Below, in pieces: positions 17,155 through 25,515 of a stretch of DNA of 39,025 nucleotides. Each line of letters opens with the position of its first letter. The stretch's first letter is position 1. Source of the DNA: an uncultured Flavobacteriaceae bacterium (GTDB lineage Bacteria > Bacteroidota > Bacteroidia > Flavobacteriales > Flavobacteriaceae). The stretch covers positions 1 to 39,025 of the forward strand of contig CAJXBR010000007.1 of the NCBI GenBank assembly GCA_913051755.1, read 5' to 3'. The notes under the pieces are model-generated. The model saw only the letters and a list, made by a program, of their open reading frames with translations. It was not told where the DNA came from and did not search any database. A program made the position numbers and the translations under genes.

Positions 17155-18039
17155 CTAATCGTACTTATCAACAAAAGTTTTTAACGCTGATCGAACTGCC
17201 TCAGAAACTGGAATTAAAGGTAACCGAAGTTGATTCTCGATCATGCCACGAAATGTAAGCACTGCCTTGATCCCACCTGGATTGCCTTCAGAATACACTA
17301 GATCAGCGATTGATTGAACGAGATTTGCGATTTCATCAGCCTTTTTGTGATCCCCTTCGATTGCAGCTTGTACGCCTGATTTAAACAAATTTGGGAATCC
17401 ACCACCAATGACTGAAATAACACCCTCAGCACCATATTGAATCAATGGGATTGCTGTTTCATCATCACCAGAAACAACAATAAACCCGTCTGGTCGACCC
17501 TTAAGAATTTCCCTTCCTTGCACCAGATCCCCGCTGGCTTCTTTAATACCAATCACATTTGGGCAGTCATGCGCAATTCTCAATGTTGTTTCAGCAGTCA
17601 TATTTGCAGCAGTCCTTCCAGGAACATTATATAATATGAGTGGCAATGGGGTTGCTGCGTCCAAAGCTTTGTAATGTCTATAAATCCCCTCTTGCGTTGG
17701 TTTGTTGTAATAGGGTGAAACTGATAATATAGCCGAAAACCCCTTCGTGTCAACCTGTTGTAGTGATTTTACCAGTGCAGCAGTGTTGTTGCCCCCAAGT
17801 CCCATGATCAAGGGTACACGATTGGCAGTTGTTTCGATAAAACAGTCAAAAATCTGTTTCTTCTCTTTAACAGAAATGGTTGATGACTCTGCAGTTGTAC
17901 CCATAGCCACCAAATAATCGATATCATTTTCAATCAAATAATCAATGAGTTGACGAAGAGACTTATAATCTACCTCAAAACTTGAAGTAAATGGAGTGAC
18001 GACTGCAACTCCAGTTCCACTAAATTGGGACTTGCTCAT
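17155..18039 (-). CDS. dapA: 4-hydroxy-tetrahydrodipicolinate synthase
   Basis: Condenses pyruvate with aspartate semialdehyde at the branch to lysine and diaminopimelate. It is a full-length TIM barrel of 294 residues with the GTTAESSTIS phosphate/active-site loop, the YNVPGRT motif carrying the catalytic tyrosine, and Schiff-base Lys166 in IGIKEASGD. The alanine in GTTAES, where many proteobacterial enzymes have glycine, is common in Bacteroidota. The start ATG overlaps the stop of DUF6913 (ATGA). DapF, later in the same pathway, is elsewhere in the window. Confidence 0.96.
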   Translation of the reverse strand: MSKSQFSGTGVAVVTPFTSSFEVDYKSLRQLIDYLIENDIDYLVAMGTTAESSTISVKEKKQIFDCFIETTANRVPLIMGLGGNNTAALVKSLQQVDTKGFSAILSVSPYYNKPTQEGIYRHYKALDAATPLPLILYNVPGRTAANMTAETTLRIAHDCPNVIGIKEASGDLVQGREILKGRPDGFIVVSGDDETAIPLIQYGAEGVISVIGGGFPNLFKSGVQAAIEGDHKKADEIANLVQSIADLVYSEGNPGGIKAVLTFRGMIENQLRLPLIPVSEAVRSALKTFVDKYD

Positions 18040-18536
18040 TCAGTGCTGATTTTAAAGAAAAAGTTATTGAAAGTGTTAAAAAATAGCTCAGCTGAATTGT
18101 TTTCATTTCCAAGCATCAAGTCATTCAGTCTGTGATCGACTGTTGCATAGCCAACTCTAAAATCTGCTTTTACGTGAGAAGAAATAGACTGTAGCGTGCG
18201 ATTGTCATTCATAAAAAAATTGAACAACAAATCATATTTTTTGGACATAATCCTCTTCTTCATCGGATGAATAAGTGTGCCATCCCAATGCAGGTGGCGA
18301 TTGCAAAGCAAAGGACTGTAGGATGTTAATTCTTTCGATTGCTTTGGCGCATAATACACAGTCATGATTTTATTCTTTTTTATTCCGAAAATCTCTACGA
18401 TATAGTTGTTCAAATTTGGCTCATTCAAGATGCTCAAATCAATCAAACAAATGACAGACCGAACAGCATCAGGCTTATTTACTGTACGACTCGAAAGCTC
18501 ATCTAGAGCTTTTTCAACAACTCGATTTATAAACAT
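18036..18536 (-). CDS. DUF6913 family protein
   Basis: A protein of 166 residues resembling DUF6913, a small Bacteroidota family regularly found directly upstream of dapA. Visible landmarks are an alternating hydrophobic VICLIDLSIL strand near residue 30, MSKKYDLLFNFFM near 97-109, VKADFRVGYA near 122, and a LNDLMLGN segment near 135. There is no signal peptide and no known catalytic motif. The function is unknown. It overlaps dapA by four bases and heads the long minus-strand run that ends with the two-component system. Confidence 0.72.
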   Translation of the reverse strand: MFINRVVEKALDELSSRTVNKPDAVRSVICLIDLSILNEPNLNNYIVEIFGIKKNKIMTVYYAPKQSKELTSYSPLLCNRHLHWDGTLIHPMKKRIMSKKYDLLFNFFMNDNRTLQSISSHVKADFRVGYATVDHRLNDLMLGNENNSAELFFNTFNNFFFKISTE

Positions 18537-18609
18537 TTTCAGTGAGCAAAATTAGTGATTCCACTGTTCAAAACATGATAATTTCGATTCTTTTTTAAAA
18601 AGAAAACAA

Positions 18610-18629
18610 AATGTTATATTTATAACATT
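18610..18629. repeat. Perfect 9-base inverted repeat with a 2-base centre
   Basis: AATGTTATA, then TT, then TATAACATT. It lies across the ligA stop codon, between ligA and the DUF6913-dapA run. It could be an operator for the downstream minus-strand genes, a weak stem, or chance in A/T-rich DNA. There is no G/C-rich stem or T tract to support a strong terminator. Confidence 0.5.
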
Positions 18630-20631
18630 AAGAAGAAATCATCGATAGAAAGCTTACCTCATCAATAACGGATATGCCTAGCTCGACAGCTTTGATTCGC
18701 TTTTTTGGACCCATATTTTCTCCTGCAAGCAGATAGGTTGTTTTTGAAGATAAGGACCCTGAAATTTTACCCCCATGATCTTCAATCAACTTTTTGATTT
18801 CATCTCGACTATACGAACTAAATACTCCAGAAATAACAAATGATTGACCTGAAAGTGTGTTTGAAATTGGTTGATGCTCGCACAACTTACTTTCGAATTG
18901 CAGCCCATACATTTTTAGTTGGTCTATGATTTGGATGTTTGTGAGTGAGGTAAAAAAATCTACGACACTTTCTGCAATTCTAGAGCCAATTTCCTCAACC
19001 TCAACAAGTGTATCGACATCTGCCTTGGCGAGTGCATCGATTGAACCAAAATGATAAGCCAGCTTTTTGGCAACTGTTTGTCCAACATATCGAATGCCCA
19101 AAGCAAAAAGCAATCGCTCGAAAGGTACTTTTTTCGACTCCTCAATGGCGTCCAATATGTTTTGGACTGATTTGTCGGCCATTCTTTCCAAAGGAATAAG
19201 TTGATCGTAGGTCAATGCATATAAATCTGCATACGAGACAATCAATCGCTGTTGATATAGCAGTTCAATTGTTTCACTACCAAGGCCATATATATTCATC
19301 GCCTTGCGAGAAATAAAGTGTTGGATTCTCCCCACAATTTGGGTTGGACAACCTTCATGGTTTGGACAATAATGATCTGCCTCGCCTTCAATTCTTATCA
19401 ATTCTGTTTGACAATCGGGACAATGGCTCGCATACAATACTTTCTTGGCTTCAATACTCCTTTTGTTTCGATCGACAGATGTGATCTTTGGAATAATTTC
19501 GCCACCTTTTTCAATCGCTACCGAATCACCATAATACAAATCGAGTTTTTCGATTTGGTCTGCATTGTGCAAGGAGGCTCTCTTGACAACAGTTCCACCC
19601 AATACTACAGGATCGAGTACTGCAACTGGCGTGATTGCCCCAGTTCGACCAACTTGGAATTGAACAGATTCTAAAATAGCATAGGTGCTTTCTGCCTTAA
19701 ACTTATATGCAATTGCCCATCTTGGAGATTTGGATGTGTAGCCCAATTCGTCTTGTTGAGATATGTTATTAACCTTGATGACAATGCCATCGATTTCGAA
19801 GGGAAGGTTTGAACGATCTTTCTCCCAGTGTGAAATAAAATGCATGACTTCATCAATCGATGATGCAAGCGTGTAATGCTCAGGAACATGAAATCCCAGT
19901 TTTCGTGCTGTTTGAAGACTCTCTAGTTGGGTGGAAAATAAACTTCGATCTGCAATCATTTGATACAAAAAACACTGTAGAGGACGCTTGGCAACCATCG
20001 AACTGTTTTGCAATTTTAATGTACCTGAAGCTGTGTTACGAGGGTTTCTGTAGGGCTCTTCTCCCAGGGCCACTCGTTCTTCATTCATTTTGTTGAATCC
20101 ATCAATTGGCAATACAATTTCACCTCTAATGGCAAAACGATCAGTGAAGTCTCCACGCAATTGGAGAGGAACTGTGGGGATTGTACGAATATTTTGAGTG
20201 ACTTCATCACCTTGTGTACCATCTCCTCTAGTCACTGCTTGTTCCAACATACCATTCTCGTAAGTCAAGCTGATGGAAACACCATCAAATTTGAGTTCAC
20301 AGGTGTATGTAACAGCATCTGTTCCGAGTCGTTTTTGAATTCGTTTTTCCCAATCACATAGTTCTTGTTCGTTATAGGCATTGTCCAACGAGTACATCGG
20401 AAACTCGTGCGTGATCGTTGGGAAATTTTTATTGATTGTTCCTCCAACACGCAGGGTGGGTGAATTGGGATCGAAAAACTCGGGATATTGTTTTTCAAGA
20501 TCGGCTAACTCTCGTAGCTTTTGATCAAACTCATAATCACTGATGATTGGATCGTCTAGCACATAGTATCTGTAGTTGTGATCGTGCAGGGCCTTGCGCA
20601 AAGCCAGTACATGCTCCCTGATTTGTTTCAT
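18628..20631 (-). CDS. ligA: NAD+-dependent DNA ligase LigA
   Basis: Essential ligase joining Okazaki fragments. It is full length at 667 residues. The Ia and adenylation domains include the YYVLDDPIISDYEFD segment near residue 21 and the adenylated Lys114 in CELKFDG. The OB fold follows, then a four-cysteine zinc finger (CPDC ... CPNHEGC), a helix-hairpin-helix region, and a BRCT domain from about residue 590 (SGQSFVISGVF). The start ATG overlaps the prmC stop (ATGA). A gap of about 90 bases separates it from DUF6913. Confidence 0.97.
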   Translation of the reverse strand: MKQIREHVLALRKALHDHNYRYYVLDDPIISDYEFDQKLRELADLEKQYPEFFDPNSPTLRVGGTINKNFPTITHEFPMYSLDNAYNEQELCDWEKRIQKRLGTDAVTYTCELKFDGVSISLTYENGMLEQAVTRGDGTQGDEVTQNIRTIPTVPLQLRGDFTDRFAIRGEIVLPIDGFNKMNEERVALGEEPYRNPRNTASGTLKLQNSSMVAKRPLQCFLYQMIADRSLFSTQLESLQTARKLGFHVPEHYTLASSIDEVMHFISHWEKDRSNLPFEIDGIVIKVNNISQQDELGYTSKSPRWAIAYKFKAESTYAILESVQFQVGRTGAITPVAVLDPVVLGGTVVKRASLHNADQIEKLDLYYGDSVAIEKGGEIIPKITSVDRNKRSIEAKKVLYASHCPDCQTELIRIEGEADHYCPNHEGCPTQIVGRIQHFISRKAMNIYGLGSETIELLYQQRLIVSYADLYALTYDQLIPLERMADKSVQNILDAIEESKKVPFERLLFALGIRYVGQTVAKKLAYHFGSIDALAKADVDTLVEVEEIGSRIAESVVDFFTSLTNIQIIDQLKMYGLQFESKLCEHQPISNTLSGQSFVISGVFSSYSRDEIKKLIEDHGGKISGSLSSKTTYLLAGENMGPKKRIKAVELGISVIDEVSFLSMISS

Positions 20632-21470
20632 TTTGTAGTTTTCGCGACCAACATTCGGGCAGTGTTTCCTATATCATTTTCGACTACAATATCGACAAAT
20701 TTCATCACTTTTAAAAACGATATCACCTGCTCAAAAGTCTTTGGGTTTATCTCAAAATACAGTCTTCCACCAGGACATAAGTGTTTTGCAGCAAATTGGA
20801 TGATTGCACGATAAAATTGTATCGAATCGTCGGCAGCTGTAAACAGTGCCAAGTGGGGTTCGTAATGGAGTACATTGTCACCGATTTCTACTCTTTCCTC
20901 TTCCAATACATAAGGAGGATTCGAAACGATAATGTCCCATCTCTGTTCGGTATCAATTGTTGAAAGTATATCAACATTTGAAAAGTTTACAGACGATCCA
21001 ATCGACTTTGCTGTTTGCTTTGCAAGTTGAATTGCTTTGTGAGAGATGTCCCAAGCATTGACTTTGGCGTTCAAATGTTTTTCGAGTGCAAAAGCGATGC
21101 AGCCACTTCCTGTGCAGATATCTAAAACACTGGAGTTCTGTTGTTCTTGCTCTTTCATCCAATAGACCAAACTCTCTGTTTCGGGTCTTGGAATCAATAC
21201 ATTATTATTGACATTGACAGGTACTTCTGCAAAAGTGACTTGTCCTGTTATATATTGTATCGGTTCTTTTTTTTCAAGTCGAGTGATATATTCAACCAAG
21301 TTCCTAAGGCTATTTTTCTCTATTATTTCATCACTATTTAAAATCATCTCAGCACGACTCCTTTTGAGGGCAAACTCTACCAGTTGGGCATATAGAGAAT
21401 CGACCTCTGTTTTTGGATAGACAGCAGTCATCTTTTTATCAAAAAATAATCGAAATTCCTTATGTGTCAT
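20628..21470 (-). CDS. prmC: Release factor glutamine methyltransferase PrmC
   Basis: Methylates the glutamine of the GGQ motif in release factors RF1 and RF2. It has 280 residues. The helical N-terminal domain contains the PIQYITG motif near residue 75. The methyltransferase domain has motif I VLDICTGSGCIA and the NPPY catalytic motif starting at Asn184. Neighbouring genes overlap at both ends: the start lies inside the last codons of the GNAT gene, and the stop overlaps ligA. No release factor gene is nearby. Confidence 0.95.
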   Translation of the reverse strand: MTHKEFRLFFDKKMTAVYPKTEVDSLYAQLVEFALKRSRAEMILNSDEIIEKNSLRNLVEYITRLEKKEPIQYITGQVTFAEVPVNVNNNVLIPRPETESLVYWMKEQEQQNSSVLDICTGSGCIAFALEKHLNAKVNAWDISHKAIQLAKQTAKSIGSSVNFSNVDILSTIDTEQRWDIIVSNPPYVLEEERVEIGDNVLHYEPHLALFTAADDSIQFYRAIIQFAAKHLCPGGRLYFEINPKTFEQVISFLKVMKFVDIVVENDIGNTARMLVAKTTK

Positions 21471-21963
21471 CTCGCAACGATTTAACCATCCATACAGGAC
21501 AAGAACAATGACCAGTATTGCCTAGTGGATGTTCGATATATTCAAATCCAAATTTTTGATATAGTTTTTGAGCGTGCATCATATTCGGCATTGTTTCAAG
21601 ATAGCAATCTGTAAAGCCAAACCTCTGGGCTTGTTGCAAACATTTGTGCATCATTTGACTACCCAACCCATTTCCTCTTGCCTTTGGAAGAAAATACATT
21701 TTTTGCAACTCACAATACCCATCAGGTCCATTACGCAAGGGTGCAATACCAGCACCTCCCAAAATACGATTTCGATAACACACGACCCAATAATCGGCGT
21801 TTACATATTGATAGGCATCATACATTGCATCGACTTCGGGGTCGGATAAAGCAGTTCCATCGAATGGAACCTTCATTTCGATCAGCACCTCTCGTAAGAC
21901 TTGTGCCAAAATAACATTATCCTCAGGACGCACCAAACGAATCTCCCATTGGTCTGTTGCCAT
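21460..21963 (-). CDS. GNAT family N-acetyltransferase
   Basis: An acetyl-CoA-dependent acetyltransferase of 167 residues. The GNAT fold is shown by the beta4 strand LQKMYFLP, the pyrophosphate-binding loop ARGNGLG near residue 95, the YLETMPNM segment, and AQKLYQKFGFEYIE. The substrate is not evident. It is the first gene of the GNAT-prmC-ligA run, overlaps prmC by 11 bases, and is divergent from ribD. Confidence 0.88.
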   Translation of the reverse strand: MATDQWEIRLVRPEDNVILAQVLREVLIEMKVPFDGTALSDPEVDAMYDAYQYVNADYWVVCYRNRILGGAGIAPLRNGPDGYCELQKMYFLPKARGNGLGSQMMHKCLQQAQRFGFTDCYLETMPNMMHAQKLYQKFGFEYIEHPLGNTGHCSCPVWMVKSLRDDT

Positions 21964-21981
21964 TTCTTTAGCTTATTTTTG
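21949..21981 (+). promoter_or_regulatory. Candidate ribD promoter
   Basis: A TTG at 21949-21951, 22 bases, then TATTTTTG at 21974-21981, an exact match to the Bacteroidota -7 element TAnnTTTG. The ribD start codon is 27 bases downstream. The -33 half lies inside the 5' end of the divergent GNAT gene. Confidence 0.45.
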
Positions 21982-22008
21982 TTGTTTAAATTTACAATCA
22001 AATTTGGT

Positions 22009-23052
22009 ATGAGTCACTCCAAATTTATGAACAAATGTATCGAGCTGGCACAGCGAGGGCTAGGAAACACCTTTCCCAACCCACTGGTTGGGTCTGTCGT
22101 TGTGTCCAACAATAAGGTCATTGGATCGGGTTGGCATCAAAAAGCGGGAGAACCACATGCAGAAGTATACGCCATTCGTTCTGTTCAAGATACGAGTACT
22201 TTGCCAACATCCACTTTATATGTCAATTTAGAGCCTTGTAGTCATCATGGCAAAACCCCACCTTGTACAGATTTAATTATTCAAAGTGGTATTCGGCATG
22301 TGGTTGTTGGAATGCTTGACCCATTTGAAAAAGTAAATGGACAGGGGGTTGAGAAACTACGCAATGCAGGCATAAAAGTTGACCTTGGCGTGGAAGAGGA
22401 GTCTTGCAAATCACTCAACAAACGTTTCCTCACTGCGATCCACAACAAACGTCCTTATGTGATATTAAAATGGGTAAAAACAAAAGATGGATACATTGCT
22501 CCAAAGCACAAAAAAAACAATTTACCTGTTTGGATCAGCAATTCAATTTCGAGAACATTGGCACATCAATGGCGCGCTGAAGAACAATCGATTTTAATTG
22601 GGAGCCAAACTGCTGTTGACGATAACCCCGCCTTAACCACCAGGCGAATTGATGGCCCCTCTCCCACTCGAATTCTGATCGACCCAAATGAAAAGATAAA
22701 TCGTAATGCCAAACTGTTTGCAGCCGATCAAAAAGTGATCGTTTACACAAATAATCATTCGCGAGTCGATAAACATATAAACTATGTTTCTATAGATTTT
22801 TCCAACAGTGGATTGGAACAAATTTTGAGCGACTTATATCTCAAAAACATACAATCCGTTTTGGTAGAGGGTGGTGCCAAAACGCTTCAGTATTTCATTG
22901 ATGCTGGCATGTGGGATGAGGCAAAAGTATTCACAGGGCAGGGAACATTTGGAGATGGGATATTGGCACCAGACACATCATCATTTACCAACGCACCAGC
23001 ATCGGTTGCTGAGCTAGATGGAGATGTTTTGGAAGTGTGGGTCAATCACTAA
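22009..23052 (+). CDS. ribD: Bifunctional riboflavin deaminase/reductase RibD
   Basis: Performs the second and third steps of riboflavin synthesis after GTP cyclohydrolase II. The 347-residue protein has an N-terminal zinc deaminase (about 1-145) with His50/Glu52 in HAEVYA, and Cys77 and Cys86 in PCSHHGKTPPC. The C-terminal reductase (about 150-345) shows LKWVKTKDGYIA, a substrate/NADPH-binding GSQTAVDDNPALTTR segment, and VLVEGGAKTLQYF. The frame opens earlier, inside GNAT, but the ATG at 22009 follows a good -7 element and fits the family start. No FMN riboswitch was recognised, and the other rib genes are elsewhere. Confidence 0.95.
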   Translation: MSHSKFMNKCIELAQRGLGNTFPNPLVGSVVVSNNKVIGSGWHQKAGEPHAEVYAIRSVQDTSTLPTSTLYVNLEPCSHHGKTPPCTDLIIQSGIRHVVVGMLDPFEKVNGQGVEKLRNAGIKVDLGVEEESCKSLNKRFLTAIHNKRPYVILKWVKTKDGYIAPKHKKNNLPVWISNSISRTLAHQWRAEEQSILIGSQTAVDDNPALTTRRIDGPSPTRILIDPNEKINRNAKLFAADQKVIVYTNNHSRVDKHINYVSIDFSNSGLEQILSDLYLKNIQSVLVEGGAKTLQYFIDAGMWDEAKVFTGQGTFGDGILAPDTSSFTNAPASVAELDGDVLEVWVNH

Positions 23053-23446
23053 TAGCATCAATAAAAAACGCTGGACAACGCATGATTTTTTTGGTCTCAG
23101 CACTGACAAAAGTTAATCGGGTTTTGGCAGTTGTACAAAGTCTTTTGTCATGATTATAAATGGAATAGGAGAAGTCAATAATAGAACTCGGTTTTTGATC
23201 TATACAGATTTCAATTTCGATCGCATCATCAAAATATAATGGATGTTTGAACTCTGTAGAAAGTGATAACACTGGCAGCAGTATGCCTTGCTTTTCTAGC
23301 TTTGCATAACTTAACCCTAAGGAGCGTAACCATTCGATTCTTGCAAGCTCAAAATAAGTAGCATAACTACCATGGTGAATGACACCCATTTGATCAGTTT
23401 CCGCATAGCGAGTTTTTAATTTAAGGATGAATTTTTTCTTACACAC
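23042..23446 (-). CDS. Acyl-CoA thioesterase, 4HBT/YbgC type
   Basis: Hotdog-fold thioesterase of about 134 residues. The RYAETDQMGVIHHGSYATYFE stretch near the N terminus holds the catalytic aspartate and helix typical of 4-hydroxybenzoyl-CoA thioesterase/YbgC proteins. It is followed by ARIEWLRSLG and a beta-sheet body. The frame is open further upstream, but that segment is lysine/cysteine-rich and non-homologous; the GTG at 23446 gives the usual family length. A TACTTTTG element ends 16 bases upstream of it. The gene is divergent from dnaA, and its 3' end overlaps ribD by 11 bases. Confidence 0.85.
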   Translation of the reverse strand: MCKKKFILKLKTRYAETDQMGVIHHGSYATYFELARIEWLRSLGLSYAKLEKQGILLPVLSLSTEFKHPLYFDDAIEIEICIDQKPSSIIDFSYSIYNHDKRLCTTAKTRLTFVSAETKKIMRCPAFFIDAISD

Positions 23447-23462
23447 AATAAGGATTTTCTTA

Positions 23463-23470
23463 CAAAAGTA
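23463..23470 (-). promoter_or_regulatory. Candidate -7 element for the thioesterase gene
   Basis: Read on the minus strand this is TACTTTTG, an exact TAnnTTTG match 16 bases before the proposed GTG start. I see no TTG/TTTG at the usual -33 spacing, so support is partial. It supports the shorter start. Confidence 0.33.
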
Positions 23471-23623
23471 AATTAATTTGTTCGTCCATAAGATGCACAA
23501 AAGTTTCTTAAAATTCAATACTAAAAAAGTTTTTTTTCATTTTTTTTCAATGCATATTTGTTACAAAGTTTTAAATAAAATATTTTCAAAAGTCCCCATA
23601 GAAAATAAAAAACACGACTTATA

Positions 23624-25051
23624 ATGCAGCAAACTGCTGAATCTGTTTGGGAAAAATGCTTAGATTTTGTTGAGGACAATATCGATCCACAAGCATTTAA
23701 GACTTGGTTTAAACCTATTGTGCCAGTGAAGTTAAATGATAACGCATTGAACATAGAAGTGCCAAGTAAATTTTTCTACGAATGGATTGAAGAGCATTAC
23801 ATCAAAATTCTAAAAACTTCGCTCCATAAAGAACTCGGTGATGATGCACGACTGGTGTACATTATCAGAATGGAAAACACCTACGGCAGTAAGCTTCCCT
23901 TTACACAAAAAATACCTAGTATTAGTCGAAATGGAATTGACAATCAAAGTATTGAAGCGCCAAGTCAAGGTGAAACATATGGGCTTAAAAACCCATTTAT
24001 AATCCCCGGAATTCGCAACCTCAAAATTGAATCTCAATTAAATGCCAACTATAATTTTGACAATTTTTTGGAAGGCGACTCCAACCGACTTGCACGATCC
24101 GCTGGTATTGCAGTAGCTAATCGACCAGGTGGTACGTCCTTCAACCCTTTACTTATTTTTGGAGGCGTTGGTTTGGGGAAAACTCATCTTGCACACGCCG
24201 TTGGTGTTCAAGTCAAGGAAAATTATCCTGAGAAAACTGTGCTATATATTTCTGCTGAAAAATTTACCCAACAATACATTGACGCCATAAAGAAAAACAA
24301 TAGGAATGACTTCATTCACTTCTACCAACTCATCGATGTATTAATCATTGATGACGTACAGTTTTTTTCAGGAAAGTCTGGGACGCAAGATGTGTTCTTT
24401 CATATTTTCAACCACTTACATCAAAATGGAAAACAGGTCATCCTAACTTCTGACAAAGCACCAGTTGATATGCAAGACATAGAGCAGCGATTACTATCCC
24501 GATTTAAGTGGGGGCTTTCTGCTGAACTCCAAAAACCTGATTATGAAACGCGTGTTTCAATTTTAAAAAACAAATTGTATAGAGATGGTGTTGAATTGTC
24601 AGACGACATTATTTCGTATGTGGCCAAGTCAGTCAAAACAAATATACGTGAGCTTGAGGGAGCTATCATCTCTTTAATCGCTCAGTCTTCCTTTAACAAA
24701 CTGGAAGTAACACCTGAACTTGCTAAGCAAGTAGTTGAGAAATTTGTCAGAAACACCAAACGTGAAATTTCAATCGATTACATCCAAAAAGTAGTTTCTG
24801 ATTATTTCAAAATGGATGTGACCACACTACAGTCAAAAACACGTAAACGCCACATTGTACAAGCAAGACAATTGGCTATGTTTTTTGCCAAAAAACTAAC
24901 TAAGGCTTCTTTAGCCAACATTGGTCAGCAAATCGGTCATCGCGATCATGCGACAGTGCTTCACGCTTGCAAAACAGTTGACAATTTGGCATTTACCGAC
25001 AAACAATTTCGTAAGTACGTCGAAGACCTTACCAAGAAATTCTCAAATTAA
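23624..25051 (+). CDS. dnaA: Chromosomal replication initiator DnaA
   Basis: The AAA+ initiator that melts the chromosomal origin. It is full length at 475 residues. Domain I is at about 5-85 (VWEKCLDFVEDNIDPQAFKTWF), followed by a short linker and the ATPase from about 150 with Walker A GGVGLGKTH (Lys186) and Walker B LIIDDVQF (Asp243/Asp244). Sensor and box VII motifs follow (SRFKWGL and TNIRELEGA). Domain IV holds the DnaA-box-binding signature GHRDHATVLHACK. The intergenic region upstream is short and A/T-rich. It is followed within six bases by the phosphatase gene. Confidence 0.98.
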   Translation: MQQTAESVWEKCLDFVEDNIDPQAFKTWFKPIVPVKLNDNALNIEVPSKFFYEWIEEHYIKILKTSLHKELGDDARLVYIIRMENTYGSKLPFTQKIPSISRNGIDNQSIEAPSQGETYGLKNPFIIPGIRNLKIESQLNANYNFDNFLEGDSNRLARSAGIAVANRPGGTSFNPLLIFGGVGLGKTHLAHAVGVQVKENYPEKTVLYISAEKFTQQYIDAIKKNNRNDFIHFYQLIDVLIIDDVQFFSGKSGTQDVFFHIFNHLHQNGKQVILTSDKAPVDMQDIEQRLLSRFKWGLSAELQKPDYETRVSILKNKLYRDGVELSDDIISYVAKSVKTNIRELEGAIISLIAQSSFNKLEVTPELAKQVVEKFVRNTKREISIDYIQKVVSDYFKMDVTTLQSKTRKRHIVQARQLAMFFAKKLTKASLANIGQQIGHRDHATVLHACKTVDNLAFTDKQFRKYVEDLTKKFSN

Positions 25052-25056
25052 AACCC

Positions 25057-25515
25057 ATGACCAAGCGAATCCTTATGGTGTGCTTGGGAAATATCTGTCG
25101 TTCTCCACTCGCCCATGGAATTATGGCGCATAAGCTCCCTGGCTCTTTTGTTGATTCTGCAGGAACTGGATCATATCACATTACGAGTCCTCCAGACCCT
25201 AGATCGATTGAAGTTGCCAAGCAAAATGGAATCGATATTCGTTATCAAAGTGCACGAAAATTTGAAACCAAGGATTTTGGCGATTTTGATCATATTTATG
25301 TTATGGATCGACAGAACTACAGAGACGTTGTTGCAAAAGCAAATACCCCTGCAGAGGTTGACAAAGTAGAGTTGATTTGTGAGGCAGCAGACATGGGCTT
25401 AATCCCTGTACCTGACCCATATTATGGTAGTGATGATGACTTTCTAAAAGTATTTGATATGGTCAATAATGCATGCGATCGCATTGTAAAAAAATGGGAG
25501 GAAAACGATGGTTAA
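25057..25515 (+). CDS. Low-molecular-weight protein tyrosine phosphatase
   Basis: LMW-PTP family protein of 152 residues. The P-loop CLGNICRS has nucleophile Cys9 and Arg15, and the acid loop VPDPYYG has Asp120. It is expected to dephosphorylate phosphotyrosine or phosphoarginine; no substrate or kinase is evident nearby. It follows dnaA by six bases and overlaps the next gene by eight, so the three are likely co-transcribed. The dnaA-phosphatase-methyltransferase order is seen in other Flavobacteriia. Confidence 0.93.
   Translation: MTKRILMVCLGNICRSPLAHGIMAHKLPGSFVDSAGTGSYHITSPPDPRSIEVAKQNGIDIRYQSARKFETKDFGDFDHIYVMDRQNYRDVVAKANTPAEVDKVELICEAADMGLIPVPDPYYGSDDDFLKVFDMVNNACDRIVKKWEENDG

Noticed and set aside
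19318..19674. A 118-codon frame antisense to ligA
   Set aside because: A shadow frame opposite a conserved gene; no domain or signal of its own.
21964..22008. FMN riboswitch upstream of ribD
   Set aside because: The gap is 45 bases, too short for the element, and none of its conserved blocks are present.
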